Translations under genes and position numbers: made by a program
The notes under the pieces: generated by a model
Seen by the model: only the letters and a program-made list of their open reading frames with translations
Told to the model about the DNA's origin: nothing
The model's database searches: none
From: Microbacterium sp. MYb54
GTDB taxonomy: Bacteria > Actinomycetota > Actinomycetes > Actinomycetales > Microbacteriaceae
DNA: 64,000 bases
NCBI RefSeq assembly: GCF_002979515.1
Contig: NZ_PCPA01000005.1
Location: 62,001-126,000, forward strand
Direction of reading: 5' to 3'
Shown here: one piece after another, positions 8,865 to 17,069 of the stretch
Layout: each line of letters starts with the position of its first letter
Position numbering within the stretch: position 1 is the first letter of the stretch

Positions 8865-9521
8865 TCAGCTCGCGGCGATGCCGTCGATCCACTTCGTGAG
8901 GAACCGGTTCACGTCGGTCAGTTCCTCTTCGGAGATGCTGTGCGTGAGTCCCGTGTACACCCGACCCGACAGCTCCGAGTGCGCGGGCAGCCACTGGGCA
9001 GTGTGATCGATCAACGCGGGCGGGATGACGTCGTCGTGCGTGCCTCGTCCCCAGAACACGTGTGGGCGCAGCTCGGCCAGCTCCTCATCGTGCGGCAGTT
9101 CGCCCGGCGCTGCGTAGCCGCTCAGGACCGCCACGGCGCCGAAGCGCTCCGGGGCGAGGCGGAGAGCCTGCAGCGACACGGCTGCGCCTTGCGAGAAGCC
9201 CAGCAGGGCGACCGAGGGGGCATCTCCCGCTGCGATGTCGAGCCATCGCAAGAAGGCCTCCGCGGCGGTGGTCACGGCCTCGGCGCTGCGCCCGTCGAGT
9301 CCTTCGATCGGGTACCAGGACCGGCCGGGCATCGGCCACGGCGGGGCGAGGGGAGCAGCGACGGACGCCACCGCGATTCCCGCAGGAAGGTAGGGGACGA
9401 GTCCGAACAGGTCGTGCTCGTCGGCGCCGTACCCGTGCAGCAGCACCAGCAGCGGCATCCGCCCGCGCTCGGGGGTCGACCATCTGGTCGCGGTGTCGTC
9501 GATCGTCAGGTTCTCACTCAC
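8865..9521 (-). CDS. Alpha/beta hydrolase, carboxylesterase/phospholipase type
   Basis: A 218-residue serine hydrolase. It has the oxyanion-region motif LLVLLHGYGADEHDL near the N-terminus, nucleophile elbow GFSQGAA, an acid Asp in GTHDDVIP and a His in GLTHSISEEE, giving a complete triad in the order seen in small carboxylesterases such as EstB. The frame stays open to 9593, but that would abut the divergent gene; the GTG at 9521 has CAGGAT at -10 spacing 6, so it is preferred. Substrate unknown; probably short acyl esters. Confidence 0.88.
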   Translation of the reverse strand: MSENLTIDDTATRWSTPERGRMPLLVLLHGYGADEHDLFGLVPYLPAGIAVASVAAPLAPPWPMPGRSWYPIEGLDGRSAEAVTTAAEAFLRWLDIAAGDAPSVALLGFSQGAAVSLQALRLAPERFGAVAVLSGYAAPGELPHDEELAELRPHVFWGRGTHDDVIPPALIDHTAQWLPAHSELSGRVYTGLTHSISEEELTDVNRFLTKWIDGIAAS

Positions 9522-9593
9522 ACCGTCATCCTGCCAGGGACGACAGACGTGCACGCGGTGTCGGTTCGCAGGGGCGGCTGGTAGAAAGGACAC

Positions 9594-10199
9594 ATGGCGG
9601 TCCGCACACCTGATCCTGATCCGGAGCCCGACGACGATGGTCTCGGTGACTTCCCGGACGCGAACCGTCCCGTACCCGATGCGAACCCGGGCTGGCTGAG
9701 CGAGTTCGAGCTCGAAGAAGCCCGACGCCGGCTGCCGATGCTCTACGTCGAGGCGATTCCGGTGCGCACCGACGGCTCAGGTCAGGTGACCGAGATCGGC
9801 ATCCTGCTGCGTTCCACGCCGATGGGCGAGATGACCCGCACGATCGTCTCCGGCCGCGTCCGCTTCGGCGAGACCGTCCGTGATGCCCTCTTCCGGCACG
9901 TCGAGAACGACCTCGGTCCGATGGCGTTCCCGCTGATGCCACCTCAGCCGCTGCCGTTCACGGTGGCCGAGTACTTCCCGATGCCCGGTGTGAGCGCGTT
10001 CCACGACGATCGGCAGCACGCCGTGTCGCTGGCCTTCGTCGTGCCGGTGACCGGTACGTGCGAGCCGCGTCAGGACGCGCTGGAGGTCACCTGGTTCTCA
10101 CCGGAGGCCGCGGGTTCCGATGCGGTCGCTGCCGAGATGGAGAACGGCCGCGGCACGCTCATCCGTCAGGCTCTCGCGAGCCTCGGCCTCCTGCGCTGA
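9594..10199 (+). CDS. NUDIX-fold protein of the DUF4916 type with a degenerate Nudix box
   Basis: A 201-residue protein. The first 40 residues are acidic and disordered-looking. The helix corresponding to the Nudix box (GRVRFGETVRDALFRHVEN and the next DLG) keeps the first G, the E and the R, but the catalytic REUxEE core reads RHVEND, so the metal-binding glutamates are replaced. This matches DUF4916-type proteins, whose role is unknown. A TAGAAA element sits 6 bases before the ATG. Pyrophosphohydrolase activity is doubtful. Confidence 0.82.
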   Translation: MAVRTPDPDPEPDDDGLGDFPDANRPVPDANPGWLSEFELEEARRRLPMLYVEAIPVRTDGSGQVTEIGILLRSTPMGEMTRTIVSGRVRFGETVRDALFRHVENDLGPMAFPLMPPQPLPFTVAEYFPMPGVSAFHDDRQHAVSLAFVVPVTGTCEPRQDALEVTWFSPEAAGSDAVAAEMENGRGTLIRQALASLGLLR

Positions 10200-10211
10200 C
10201 CGCGCTGCGCC

Positions 10212-11279
10212 TCAGCCCCTGGTGAGGCGGGAGAGCTCGGCGACGAATGCGTCGACGTCGGCTTCCTCGGTGTCGAACCCGCACATCCAGCGCACTTCCT
10301 TGCGGGCGGCATCCCAGTCGTAGAAGCGGAACGAGTCGCGCAGTTGGTCGGCGACGCCGTCAGGCAGCGTCGCGAACACGCCGTTGGACTGCGTGGGCTG
10401 GGTGAAGCCGACGCCCTGGATCGATCCGTCGGCGATGCCGGCCTCGATCGCCGACCGCAGGCGCACGGCCATCGCGTTCGCGTGCTGGGCGTTGCGCAGC
10501 CAGAGGTCGCCCTCGAGCAGTGCGATCAGCTGTGCCGAGACGAAGCGCATCTTCGACGAGAGCTGCATGTTGAACTTGCGCGAGTACTTCAGGCCGTCGG
10601 CGGCTTCGGGGTTCAGCACGACGATCGCCTCGCCGAGCATCGCGCCGTTCTTGGTGCCGCCGAAGGTGAGCACGTCGACGCCGGCGTCGCGGGTGAAGGC
10701 CCGCAGCGGCAGGTCGAGGGCGGCGGCCGCGTTCGAGATGCGCGCCCCGTCGAGGTGCAGCTTCATACCGCGCTCGTGCACGTGGTCGGCGATCGTGCGG
10801 ATCTCGTCGGCTGTGTACAGAGTGCCGAGCTCGGTGGTCTGCGTGATCGAGACGACCAGCGGCTGTGCGCGGTGCTCGTCTCCCCAGCCCCAGGCCTCGC
10901 GGTCGATGAGATCGGGGGTGAGCTTGCCGTCGTCGGTGGGGACCGTGAGCAGCTTGAAGCCGCCGATCTTCTCCGGGGCCGCAGCCTCGTCGACATTGAT
11001 GTGGGCGGTGGATGCCGCGATCACCGCACCCCAGCGCGGCAGCATCGACTGCAGGCCGGTCACGTTCGCGCCGGTGCCGTTGAACACCGGGAACGCCTCC
11101 ACGCCTTCGCCGAAGTGCGCCCGGAACACCTCCTGCAGGCGGGCGGTGTACGCATCCTCGCCGTAGGCGCTCTGGTGACCCCCGTTCGCCGCGACGATCG
11201 CTGCGAGGATCTCGGGGTGGATACCGGAGTAGTTGTCACTGGCGAAGCCCCGGATCGCGGGGTCATGCTGGATGCTCAC
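10212..11279 (-). CDS. Low-specificity L-threonine aldolase, PLP-dependent
   Basis: A 355-residue fold-type I PLP enzyme of the beta-eliminating lyase family that splits L-threonine or L-allo-threonine to glycine and acetaldehyde. The PLP-binding Lys210 lies in TFGGTKNG, and the cofactor Asp178 in LHLDGAR; FNGTGANV near residue 67 matches the phosphate-binding region. The GTG start at 11279 is preceded by TAGGCT with a 6-base gap (11286-11291), so the transcript is probably leaderless, although the gap GGGGAG also resembles a ribosome site. Confidence 0.92.
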   Translation of the reverse strand: MSIQHDPAIRGFASDNYSGIHPEILAAIVAANGGHQSAYGEDAYTARLQEVFRAHFGEGVEAFPVFNGTGANVTGLQSMLPRWGAVIAASTAHINVDEAAAPEKIGGFKLLTVPTDDGKLTPDLIDREAWGWGDEHRAQPLVVSITQTTELGTLYTADEIRTIADHVHERGMKLHLDGARISNAAAALDLPLRAFTRDAGVDVLTFGGTKNGAMLGEAIVVLNPEAADGLKYSRKFNMQLSSKMRFVSAQLIALLEGDLWLRNAQHANAMAVRLRSAIEAGIADGSIQGVGFTQPTQSNGVFATLPDGVADQLRDSFRFYDWDAARKEVRWMCGFDTEEADVDAFVAELSRLTRG

Positions 11280-11349
11280 CTCCCCAGCCTAATTGTCCGG
11301 GCGCCGCTCTCGGTGCGGGGAGGGGGTTCCGGATGTCGGAGCCCGGTCC

Positions 11350-11355
11350 TACCCT
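11350..11355 (+). promoter_or_regulatory. -10 element TACCCT of a leaderless promoter
   Basis: TACCCT ends 7 bases before the ATG at 11363. No Shine-Dalgarno sequence precedes that ATG, whereas the alternative ATG at 11333 has a GGGAGGGGG site. The two signals compete, so the start choice is not settled. Confidence 0.4.
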
Positions 11356-11362
11356 CGATGGC

Positions 11363-12817
11363 ATGGAGCGCACCGCAGCGAAGACGGCCTTCGCCAACGT
11401 TCTCGTCAACACTCTCATCGCGAACGTGACGACGAGCTTCCTCTGGTTCGCGCTCACATTCTGGGTTTACATCGAGACGCAGTCGGTGCTCGCCACCGGC
11501 ATCATCGGCGGGGCCTACATGCTGTTCGTCGCGTTCTTCGCGATGGCCTTCGGCACGATCGTCGACCGCAATCGCAAGCACACTGTCATGGTGCTCTCGA
11601 GCGTCATCTCGGCGGTCGCCTTCCTCATCGCCGGGGTCCTCTATCTCTGGCAGCCCGAGGCTGCGCTCCTCGACCTCGGCGGGCCCTGGTTCTGGGTGTT
11701 CTCGGGCATCATCCTGTTCGGCGGCGTGATCGAGCAGCTGCGCAACATCGCCCTCTCCACCACGGTCACCCTGCTCGTGCCTGCAGACAAGCGCGCGAAC
11801 GCCAACGGCCTCGTCGGCACGGTGCAGGGCATCGCATTCCTCGTCACGAGCGTGTTCTCGGGCCTCTCGATCGGGTTCCTCGGCATGGGGTGGACCCTTG
11901 CGATAGCGATCGCGGCCATGGCGCTCACCTTCGCGCACCTGCTGTTCGTGCGCATCCCCGAAGGCACTCCCGAGCCCGACCCGAACGCGTCGAGCGCTCT
12001 CGACTTCCGTGGCAGCGTGCGGGCGATCCGGCTCGCGCCCGGGCTGTTCGCCCTGATCATCTTCTCGACGTTCAACAACCTCATCGGCGGCGTCTACATG
12101 GCGCTCATGGACCCTTACGGGCTGACGCTCTTCAACGCGCAGACCTGGGGCTTCGCACTCGCGTTCGCCTCGACCGGCTTCCTGATCGGTGGAGGGCTGG
12201 TGGCGAAGTTCGGGCTCGGCCCCAAGCCCATGCGCACGATGCTGCTCGTGGTCATCGCGATGGGGCTGCTCGGCTCGGTGTTCATGCTGCGCGAGTGGTG
12301 GCCGCTGTACGTGGTCGGCATGTGGATCTACATGGCGCTGGTGCCGCCGGTCGAGGCTGCGGAGCAGACCGTGATCCAGAAGGTCGTGCCCTTCCAGCGG
12401 CAGGGCCGGGTGTTCGGTGTGGCCGCTGCGATGGAGGCGGCGGCAGCCCCGCTCACCGCTTTCCTGATCGCGCCGATCGCCGAGTTCCTGATCATCCCCT
12501 ACATGAAGACCGCTCAGGGGCAGCAGCAGTGGGGGTGGCTGCTCGGCGAGGGGGAGGCGCGAGGAATCGCGCTCATCTGCCTGTTCGCCGGACTCATCAT
12601 GGTCGTCGCCGCGACGTTGGCGTTCTTCACCCGCTCCTATCGCAAGCTCACCGAGCTGTACGCCGAAGCTCCGGAGCAGCAGATCGATCACGGTGAGGAG
12701 GGCGCCGGCGAGCAGGCGCTCGACGGCGCTGTCGACCCCCGCGAAGACGAGGTGGTCGAAACCAGGCACGCTGAGGCCCCGCCGGTCATCCCGGGGGTGC
12801 CGCCCGAATCTCGGTGA
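11363..12817 (+). CDS. MFS transporter
   Basis: A 484-residue major facilitator protein with about twelve hydrophobic segments. It shows the loop 2-3 motif region (GTIVDRNRKH after the second helix) and a charged cytoplasmic C-terminus of about 50 residues. The family resembles the MFS_3/enterobactin-exporter-like drug efflux group, but no substrate can be assigned. Start is ATG 11363 (leaderless -10) or ATG 11333 (ribosome site), ten residues longer. The 3' end contains a 17-bp tandem duplication that spans the stop codon. Confidence 0.88.
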   Translation: MERTAAKTAFANVLVNTLIANVTTSFLWFALTFWVYIETQSVLATGIIGGAYMLFVAFFAMAFGTIVDRNRKHTVMVLSSVISAVAFLIAGVLYLWQPEAALLDLGGPWFWVFSGIILFGGVIEQLRNIALSTTVTLLVPADKRANANGLVGTVQGIAFLVTSVFSGLSIGFLGMGWTLAIAIAAMALTFAHLLFVRIPEGTPEPDPNASSALDFRGSVRAIRLAPGLFALIIFSTFNNLIGGVYMALMDPYGLTLFNAQTWGFALAFASTGFLIGGGLVAKFGLGPKPMRTMLLVVIAMGLLGSVFMLREWWPLYVVGMWIYMALVPPVEAAEQTVIQKVVPFQRQGRVFGVAAAMEAAAAPLTAFLIAPIAEFLIIPYMKTAQGQQQWGWLLGEGEARGIALICLFAGLIMVVAATLAFFTRSYRKLTELYAEAPEQQIDHGEEGAGEQALDGAVDPREDEVVETRHAEAPPVIPGVPPESR

Positions 12818-12839
12818 CGGTCGAATCTCGGTGACGGTC
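12806..12839. repeat. 17-bp perfect tandem duplication across a stop codon
   Basis: GAATCTCGGTGACGGTC occurs twice head to tail (12806-12822 and 12823-12839). The first copy contains the TGA stop of the MFS gene at 12815-12817. It lies in the short gap before the convergent SDR gene and looks like a recent slippage product. Confidence 0.8.
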
Positions 12840-12844
12840 GGCGG

Positions 12845-13504
12845 TCAACCCAGGTCGATCACCCGGTCGTTGAGTTCGGCGGCGTCCTCGTCCCACAGCG
12901 CGATGATCCGTGCAGCGAGGGCGTCGGGATCGAGTGCTTTGGCGCGGAGCACGACGGATGCCGCGCGCAGCGGCTCTCCGGCATCCCGTGCGGCTTTGGC
13001 ATAGCCCTGGGCGACCGCCCTGGCCCAGGCCTCGCTCGCAGCTTTGACCGCGGCGTAGTTCGCTCCACCAGCGAGGGGACGTGCGACGGCGGTCGATGAG
13101 ACGATCGCGAAGCGTCCGGCATCGGAGGCGCGCAGAGCGCCGTCGAACGCCCGGCTCGTGGCGCGAACGGCTTCGAGCGCCGGCAGCAGCGCGGCGAAGT
13201 CCTCATCTGACTGTCCGGCAAGGCCTCCGCCTCCACGCCAGCCGCCGACCAGCGGCACCACCGCGTCGACAGGGCCGATGCGCGTGGCCAGAGCGGTCAT
13301 CTCGTCGAGAGATGTCGCGTCGGCGACCTCGATCTGCGCCCCGGCGTCCGACAGCTCCTGCAGGCGCTCAGCCGAGCGTCCGGTGGCGATGACGCGGGCG
13401 TTCGCGGCGACCAGGGCGCGTGTCACGGCGAGGCCGGCCGTGCTGGTCGCTCCGGCGAGGACGACGGTGCGCCCCGAAGCATGCGAGTCGGTGTGTTCAG
13501 CCAT
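12845..13504 (-). CDS. Short-chain dehydrogenase/reductase (SDR) family protein
   Basis: A 219-residue Rossmann-fold oxidoreductase. The N-terminal NAD(P)-binding glycine motif is GATSTAGLA (TGxxxGxG variant), followed by VIATGRSAERL, a basic residue after the second strand favouring NADPH, and DATSL. The catalytic region reads IVSSTAVARPLAGGANYAAVKAA, with Ser, Tyr and Lys in the YxxxK arrangement. The ATG at 13504 has GGAAGAG upstream; a GTG nine bases earlier is also possible. Substrate unknown. Confidence 0.88.
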   Translation of the reverse strand: MAEHTDSHASGRTVVLAGATSTAGLAVTRALVAANARVIATGRSAERLQELSDAGAQIEVADATSLDEMTALATRIGPVDAVVPLVGGWRGGGGLAGQSDEDFAALLPALEAVRATSRAFDGALRASDAGRFAIVSSTAVARPLAGGANYAAVKAASEAWARAVAQGYAKAARDAGEPLRAASVVLRAKALDPDALAARIIALWDEDAAELNDRVIDLG

Positions 13505-13534
13505 GTCATCCACTCTTCCGGATCGGAGGGGCTT

Positions 13535-13583
13535 CTGCGGCCGGAACCTGCGGAGAGATCCGCAGAACAGGTTCCGGCCGCAG
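13535..13583 (-). terminator. Strong stem-loop after the DUF6421 gene
   Basis: A perfect 16-bp stem (CTGCGGCCGGAACCTG at 13535-13550 with its complement at 13568-13583) encloses a second small stem, CTGCGGA/TCCGCAG around a GAGA tetraloop. It lies between the DUF6421 stop and the SDR start, both on the minus strand, so it likely ends the DUF6421 transcript. No T-run. Confidence 0.6.
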
Positions 13584-13635
13584 TGCGGTGCGCCCCAGCG
13601 TCACACTCGGAACGCGCGCTGTGCGCGCGTGGTCA

Positions 13636-15075
13636 TCAGTCGTCCGTGCCGCGGATGCCGACGGTCGATTCGATGACCGGCTTCATCTTCTTGTCGAGGG
13701 TCTCGAAGAACATCGACAGCGGGAACTCGTCATCCATCACGGCGTCCGTGTAGCCCTTCGGCGCGCCGGCGAGGATCTCGTCGGACAGGCCCCGGGCCCA
13801 CTGCGATGCCGGGTGCGGGGTGAGGGTGCCGCGGACGAGCTCGTAGGCGGCGAGCCAGTGCGCGACCTTGGGGCGGTCGATCGAGTGCCAGTACAGGTCG
13901 TCGATCGCATCTCCCAGAGCCACCACGGCGTCCGGCACGTTGTCCCAGTCGAACGCGAGGGCGGTGTCGGTCCAGTGCAGCACGCCGCGCTGGTGGAGCC
14001 AGGCGAACAGCAGCTGTCCGCCGACCGCGTCGTAGTTGCGCGTGCGGGTGCCCGTGATCGAGAAGCGGAAGATGCGGTCGAAGATCACTGCGTACTGCAC
14101 GAGGTGCGCGTAGTCGTGCGTCTCCTGCTCGATCTCGGTGAGCTCTTCGCCGGCCTCGATGCGCGCTGCGAGGGCACGCTCGATCTTCACCGACTCGCGG
14201 AACGCCGTCATGTCGCAGCGCATCTCCTCCAGCGAGTAGAGGAAGAACGGCATCCGCTGCTTGATCATGAACGGATCGAACGGCAGATCGCCGCGCATGT
14301 GCGTGCGGTCGTGGATGATGTCCCACATGACGAAGGTCTTCTCGGCCATCTGCTGATCGTCGAGCATCGCGGCTGCGCGCTCCGGCAAGTCGAGGTTGGT
14401 GATCTCGGCGGCGGCACGGGTCACTCGGCGGTACCGGGCGGCCTCGCGGTCCTGGAAGATCGCGCCCCACGTGAAGGACGGGATCTCGCGCATCGCGACG
14501 GTCTCGGGGAACAGCACGGCCGAGTTCGTGTCGTAGCCGGGCGTGAAGTCGACCAGACGCAGCGAGACGAACAGCTTGTTGCCGTAGTCGCCTGCTTCGA
14601 GTGCCGCGATGAACTCCGGCCAGATCGTCTCGACGATCAGCGCCTCGACCAGGCGCTCGCTCGAACCGTTCTGCGTATACATCGGGAAGACCACGAGGTG
14701 GCGGATGCCGTCGACGCGGTGCTGCTGCGGCTGGAAGGCCATCAGCGAGTCGAGGAAGTCCGGTACGCCGAAGTCCGAGGCGGCCCAGCGGTCGAAGTCG
14801 ACCACCGAGGCGGCGAGGTACTCGGCGTCGTGCGGGAAGGCGGGGGCGAGCGCGCGGATCGCGGCAGTTATCGCACCGACGAGCGCGCGCGCGGCGGAGT
14901 GGTGCGCGGCATCCGGGATCGAGCCGTCTTTGATCTGCATCTCGCGGATCGCGATCGCCGCGTCTTTGAGCTGCGCCCAGGCGGCGGACTGCTCGGCGAT
15001 CGATGCGTCCTCGACGACCTCGGGTTCGCCGACGATGGCCTGGACAGCGGAACTGTTGGCGGAAAGAAGGGACAT
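13636..15075 (-). CDS. DUF6421 family protein, function unknown
   Basis: A 479-residue protein matching the DUF6421 type seen in Microbacteriaceae; no function is known. It is soluble, mixed alpha/beta by composition, with a His/Asp-rich region VMWDIIHDRTHMRG near the middle and HDYAHLVQYAV later, which could suggest a metal site but is not proof. The ATG at 15075 has a good GGAGGT site; the frame continues upstream but crosses the divergent promoter. It faces an Lrp-type regulator across 72 bp containing a palindrome, so the two are probably a regulator-target pair. Confidence 0.8.
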   Translation of the reverse strand: MSLLSANSSAVQAIVGEPEVVEDASIAEQSAAWAQLKDAAIAIREMQIKDGSIPDAAHHSAARALVGAITAAIRALAPAFPHDAEYLAASVVDFDRWAASDFGVPDFLDSLMAFQPQQHRVDGIRHLVVFPMYTQNGSSERLVEALIVETIWPEFIAALEAGDYGNKLFVSLRLVDFTPGYDTNSAVLFPETVAMREIPSFTWGAIFQDREAARYRRVTRAAAEITNLDLPERAAAMLDDQQMAEKTFVMWDIIHDRTHMRGDLPFDPFMIKQRMPFFLYSLEEMRCDMTAFRESVKIERALAARIEAGEELTEIEQETHDYAHLVQYAVIFDRIFRFSITGTRTRNYDAVGGQLLFAWLHQRGVLHWTDTALAFDWDNVPDAVVALGDAIDDLYWHSIDRPKVAHWLAAYELVRGTLTPHPASQWARGLSDEILAGAPKGYTDAVMDDEFPLSMFFETLDKKMKPVIESTVGIRGTDD

Positions 15076-15100
15076 CGGGACCTCCGATCGGAGAGTTTGA

Positions 15101-15127
15101 CGGAAAGATTCCGGCATATACGGAATC
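15101..15127. promoter_or_regulatory. Overlapping inverted repeats, likely Lrp operator
   Basis: CGGAA-aga-TTCCG (15101-15113) overlaps GATTCCG-gcatata-CGGAATC (15107-15127), giving three half-sites of alternating direction. They lie between the DUF6421 gene and the divergent Lrp-type gene, as expected for an autoregulated operator. Confidence 0.6.
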
Positions 15128-15134
15128 CTGACGA

Positions 15135-15140
15135 TAATCT
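15135..15140 (+). promoter_or_regulatory. -10 element TAATCT of a leaderless promoter
   Basis: TAATCT ends 7 bases before the ATG of the Lrp-type gene, and no ribosome site is present. The predicted operator lies directly upstream. Confidence 0.55.
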
Positions 15141-15147
15141 TACAGCT

Positions 15148-15606
15148 ATGGATGACTCTGTCGACCGCGCGATCCTGACCGCGATCTCCCGTGACGGCCG
15201 CGCCACGCTCTCTCAGCTGTCGGATGCCGTCGGTCTGTCGGTGTCGGCGGTGCAGTCGCGTCTGCGCCGGCTGGAGACGAGGGGCGTCATCTCCGGGTAT
15301 CAGGCGATCCTCGACCCCGAGCAGGTGGGCACCCCGCTCTCGGCCTTCATCGAGATCACCCCGCTCGACCCGGCCCAGCCCGACAACGCCCCCGAGCTGC
15401 TCGAGCACCTCGACGCGATCGAGGCCTGCCACTCCATCGCCGGCGACGCGAGTTACATGCTCTTCGTCCGCGTCGCTTCTCCGCGTGCGCTCGAGGCGCT
15501 CGTGCGCGACGTGCGTCTCGCCGCGAACGTCAGCACCCGCACGACCGTGGTGCTGCAGACCTACTACGAGCACCGGCCGATCATCCCCGTGGCTGCGGTC
15601 GAGTAG
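15148..15606 (+). CDS. Lrp/AsnC-family transcriptional regulator
   Basis: A 152-residue regulator. Residues 1-50 form the winged helix-turn-helix (DRAILTAISRDGRATLSQLS then VSAVQSRLRRLETRGVISGY), and 65-145 the RAM/AsnC ligand-binding domain (SIAGDASYMLFVRVASPRALEALV). Length is normal. Lrp-type proteins form octamers and respond to amino acids. It is divergent from the DUF6421 gene with inverted repeats between, so it likely controls that gene and itself. Confidence 0.93.
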   Translation: MDDSVDRAILTAISRDGRATLSQLSDAVGLSVSAVQSRLRRLETRGVISGYQAILDPEQVGTPLSAFIEITPLDPAQPDNAPELLEHLDAIEACHSIAGDASYMLFVRVASPRALEALVRDVRLAANVSTRTTVVLQTYYEHRPIIPVAAVE

Positions 15607-15621
15607 CTTCCCGCCCTACCG

Positions 15622-16647
15622 TCAGAGGACAGCGCCGACCATCGCCTCGCCCAGCGGGGTGCGCAGGTGCAGCATCCTGGTGCCTTTGCGTTCGCTGTCG
15701 ATCAGCCCGGCCCCTCGCAGCACCCCGAGATGATGCGACGCCGTGGACACGGCGATGCCCGCGTCGTGCGCGACCTGCGACGTCGTGCGTGCGGTGCCGG
15801 CGCGGAGCAGGATGCCGGCGCGGGCAGGTCCCAGCAGTGCGCCGAGAGCGTCGGCGATGGCGGTGGCATCACGGGCCCAGCCTGCGGTGACCCCGCGGGC
15901 CGGATAGAAGAGTGTCGGCTGCGCCGGTGGCTCGGTGAGCACCATGCAGCCCCACGACGACATCACGGAGGGGACCAGCACCAGTCCGCTGCCGCGGCAG
16001 TCGACCTGTTCGCTGTGGCGGCGCAGCGAGACGCGGACGGCGCCCTCGCTCCAGGTCACCTGGCGATGCAGGTCGCCGGCCATTCCCGCGATGCCCGTGC
16101 TCGCGATCATGCGGGCGCGGACCGCGATGTCGGCACGCAGCAGACGATCGAGCTGCGGCCACACCGGGTCGAGCACCGCGTCCCACACCGCAGCCCAGGC
16201 GTCGGCGATCATCTCGCGGGCGCGCTCCGGGTGATCCTGCATCTCGCGCAGCGCCCGTTGTCGGGCTCCGGTCGAACGCAGGATCATCTTCCCCAGGTCG
16301 ACCCGCATCGGTTCGAGGCGTGCGCCCCGCAGCTCGTCGAGCTCGGTCTCGGGTGTCAGATCCCATCGAGGCGCGGTCGTGAGGAAGTCGGGCAGATAGC
16401 CGTCGTCACCGATCACGGTCGCGAGCAGGGCGAAGTGCTCTCGGGGCAGGCGGTCTCGCACGGCGCGCAGCCATCCCCATTGCAGTGGATGCGCAGTCGG
16501 TCGTCGCAGCACCCGCACGGCGTGCGCCAGCTCGTGGCCCGGGGAGATGCCGAACCGCACCGCCTCGACGTCGCCCGGGCTCAGATGGAACTCGACGCGA
16601 TGGTCAGGGTGCTCGACACCCTCGATCGGGCTGGACTTTCGATCCAC
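15622..16647 (-). CDS. ArsR-type winged-helix regulator with N-terminal DUF5937-like region
   Basis: A 341-residue regulator. The C-terminal ~75 residues are an ArsR-like winged helix (ILLRAGTARTTSQVAHDAGI then TASHHLGVLRGAGLIDSERK). The long N-terminal region begins VEFHLSPGDVEAVRFGISPG, characteristic of DUF5937-type regulators. No metal-binding Cys cluster is visible, so metal sensing is unlikely. The GTG start at 16647 is preceded by TAGAGT with a 6-base gap, and an 18-bp inverted repeat overlaps the start, suggesting autorepression. The divergent neighbour is a cupin gene. Confidence 0.88.
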   Translation of the reverse strand: MDRKSSPIEGVEHPDHRVEFHLSPGDVEAVRFGISPGHELAHAVRVLRRPTAHPLQWGWLRAVRDRLPREHFALLATVIGDDGYLPDFLTTAPRWDLTPETELDELRGARLEPMRVDLGKMILRSTGARQRALREMQDHPERAREMIADAWAAVWDAVLDPVWPQLDRLLRADIAVRARMIASTGIAGMAGDLHRQVTWSEGAVRVSLRRHSEQVDCRGSGLVLVPSVMSSWGCMVLTEPPAQPTLFYPARGVTAGWARDATAIADALGALLGPARAGILLRAGTARTTSQVAHDAGIAVSTASHHLGVLRGAGLIDSERKGTRMLHLRTPLGEAMVGAVL

Positions 16648-16654
16648 ATCGAAA
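16637..16654. promoter_or_regulatory. Inverted repeat over the ArsR start codon
   Basis: TTTCGAT-CCAC-ATCGAAA is a perfect 7+4+7 palindrome. It covers the GTG start and the predicted transcription start of the minus-strand ArsR-type gene, adjoining its TAGAGT -10 element at 16654-16659. Confidence 0.6.
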
Positions 16655-16692
16655 CTCTAGGGACTGCACGCGAGGCTGTCGAGACTGGAGCC

Positions 16693-17055
16693 ATGAACAG
16701 CACATCGCCCGCCTTCGGGGTCGTCGCCGGCGCTGACATCCGCATCGGCACTGGCCGTAGCCGCAGATTCGTCGGGGCCGAGCACGGTGCCGCGGTCTCG
16801 TACTTCTTCGTCGAGAACCAGCCGGGGGAAGGCCCGGGGCTGCACTGGCATCCCTATCCTGAGACCTGGGTCGTGATCGAAGGCGTTGCCTCCATCACCG
16901 TGGGCGAGGAGACTTTCGTCGCCGGAGCGGGAGACACCGCCACCGGCCCCGCGTTCATCCCGCACCGCTTCACCAACGTGGGTGACGGGGTCCTCAAGAT
17001 CATCGGCATCCACGCCTCCGCCACCATCATCCAGACGTTCCTCGACGAGGACTGA
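16693..17055 (+). CDS. Cupin-domain protein
   Basis: A 120-residue single-domain cupin. Metal-binding motif 1 is visible as GLHWHPYPETWVVIEG (two His and a Glu) and motif 2 as GPAFIPHRFTNVGDG with the last His. The fold is secure; the ligand or reaction is unknown. It is divergent from the ArsR-type regulator and 14 bases before the DUF4287 gene, so may be a target of that regulator. Confidence 0.88.
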   Translation: MNSTSPAFGVVAGADIRIGTGRSRRFVGAEHGAAVSYFFVENQPGEGPGLHWHPYPETWVVIEGVASITVGEETFVAGAGDTATGPAFIPHRFTNVGDGVLKIIGIHASATIIQTFLDED

Positions 17056-17069
17056 GCACCAGGAGCACC

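Noticed and set aside
11276..12769. A 497-codon open frame on the minus strand, antisense to the MFS gene
   Set aside because: Composition is extreme (Glu/Asp/His/Arg-rich, no domain), as expected for the complement of a high-GC coding frame; the plus strand has a clear twelve-helix transporter.
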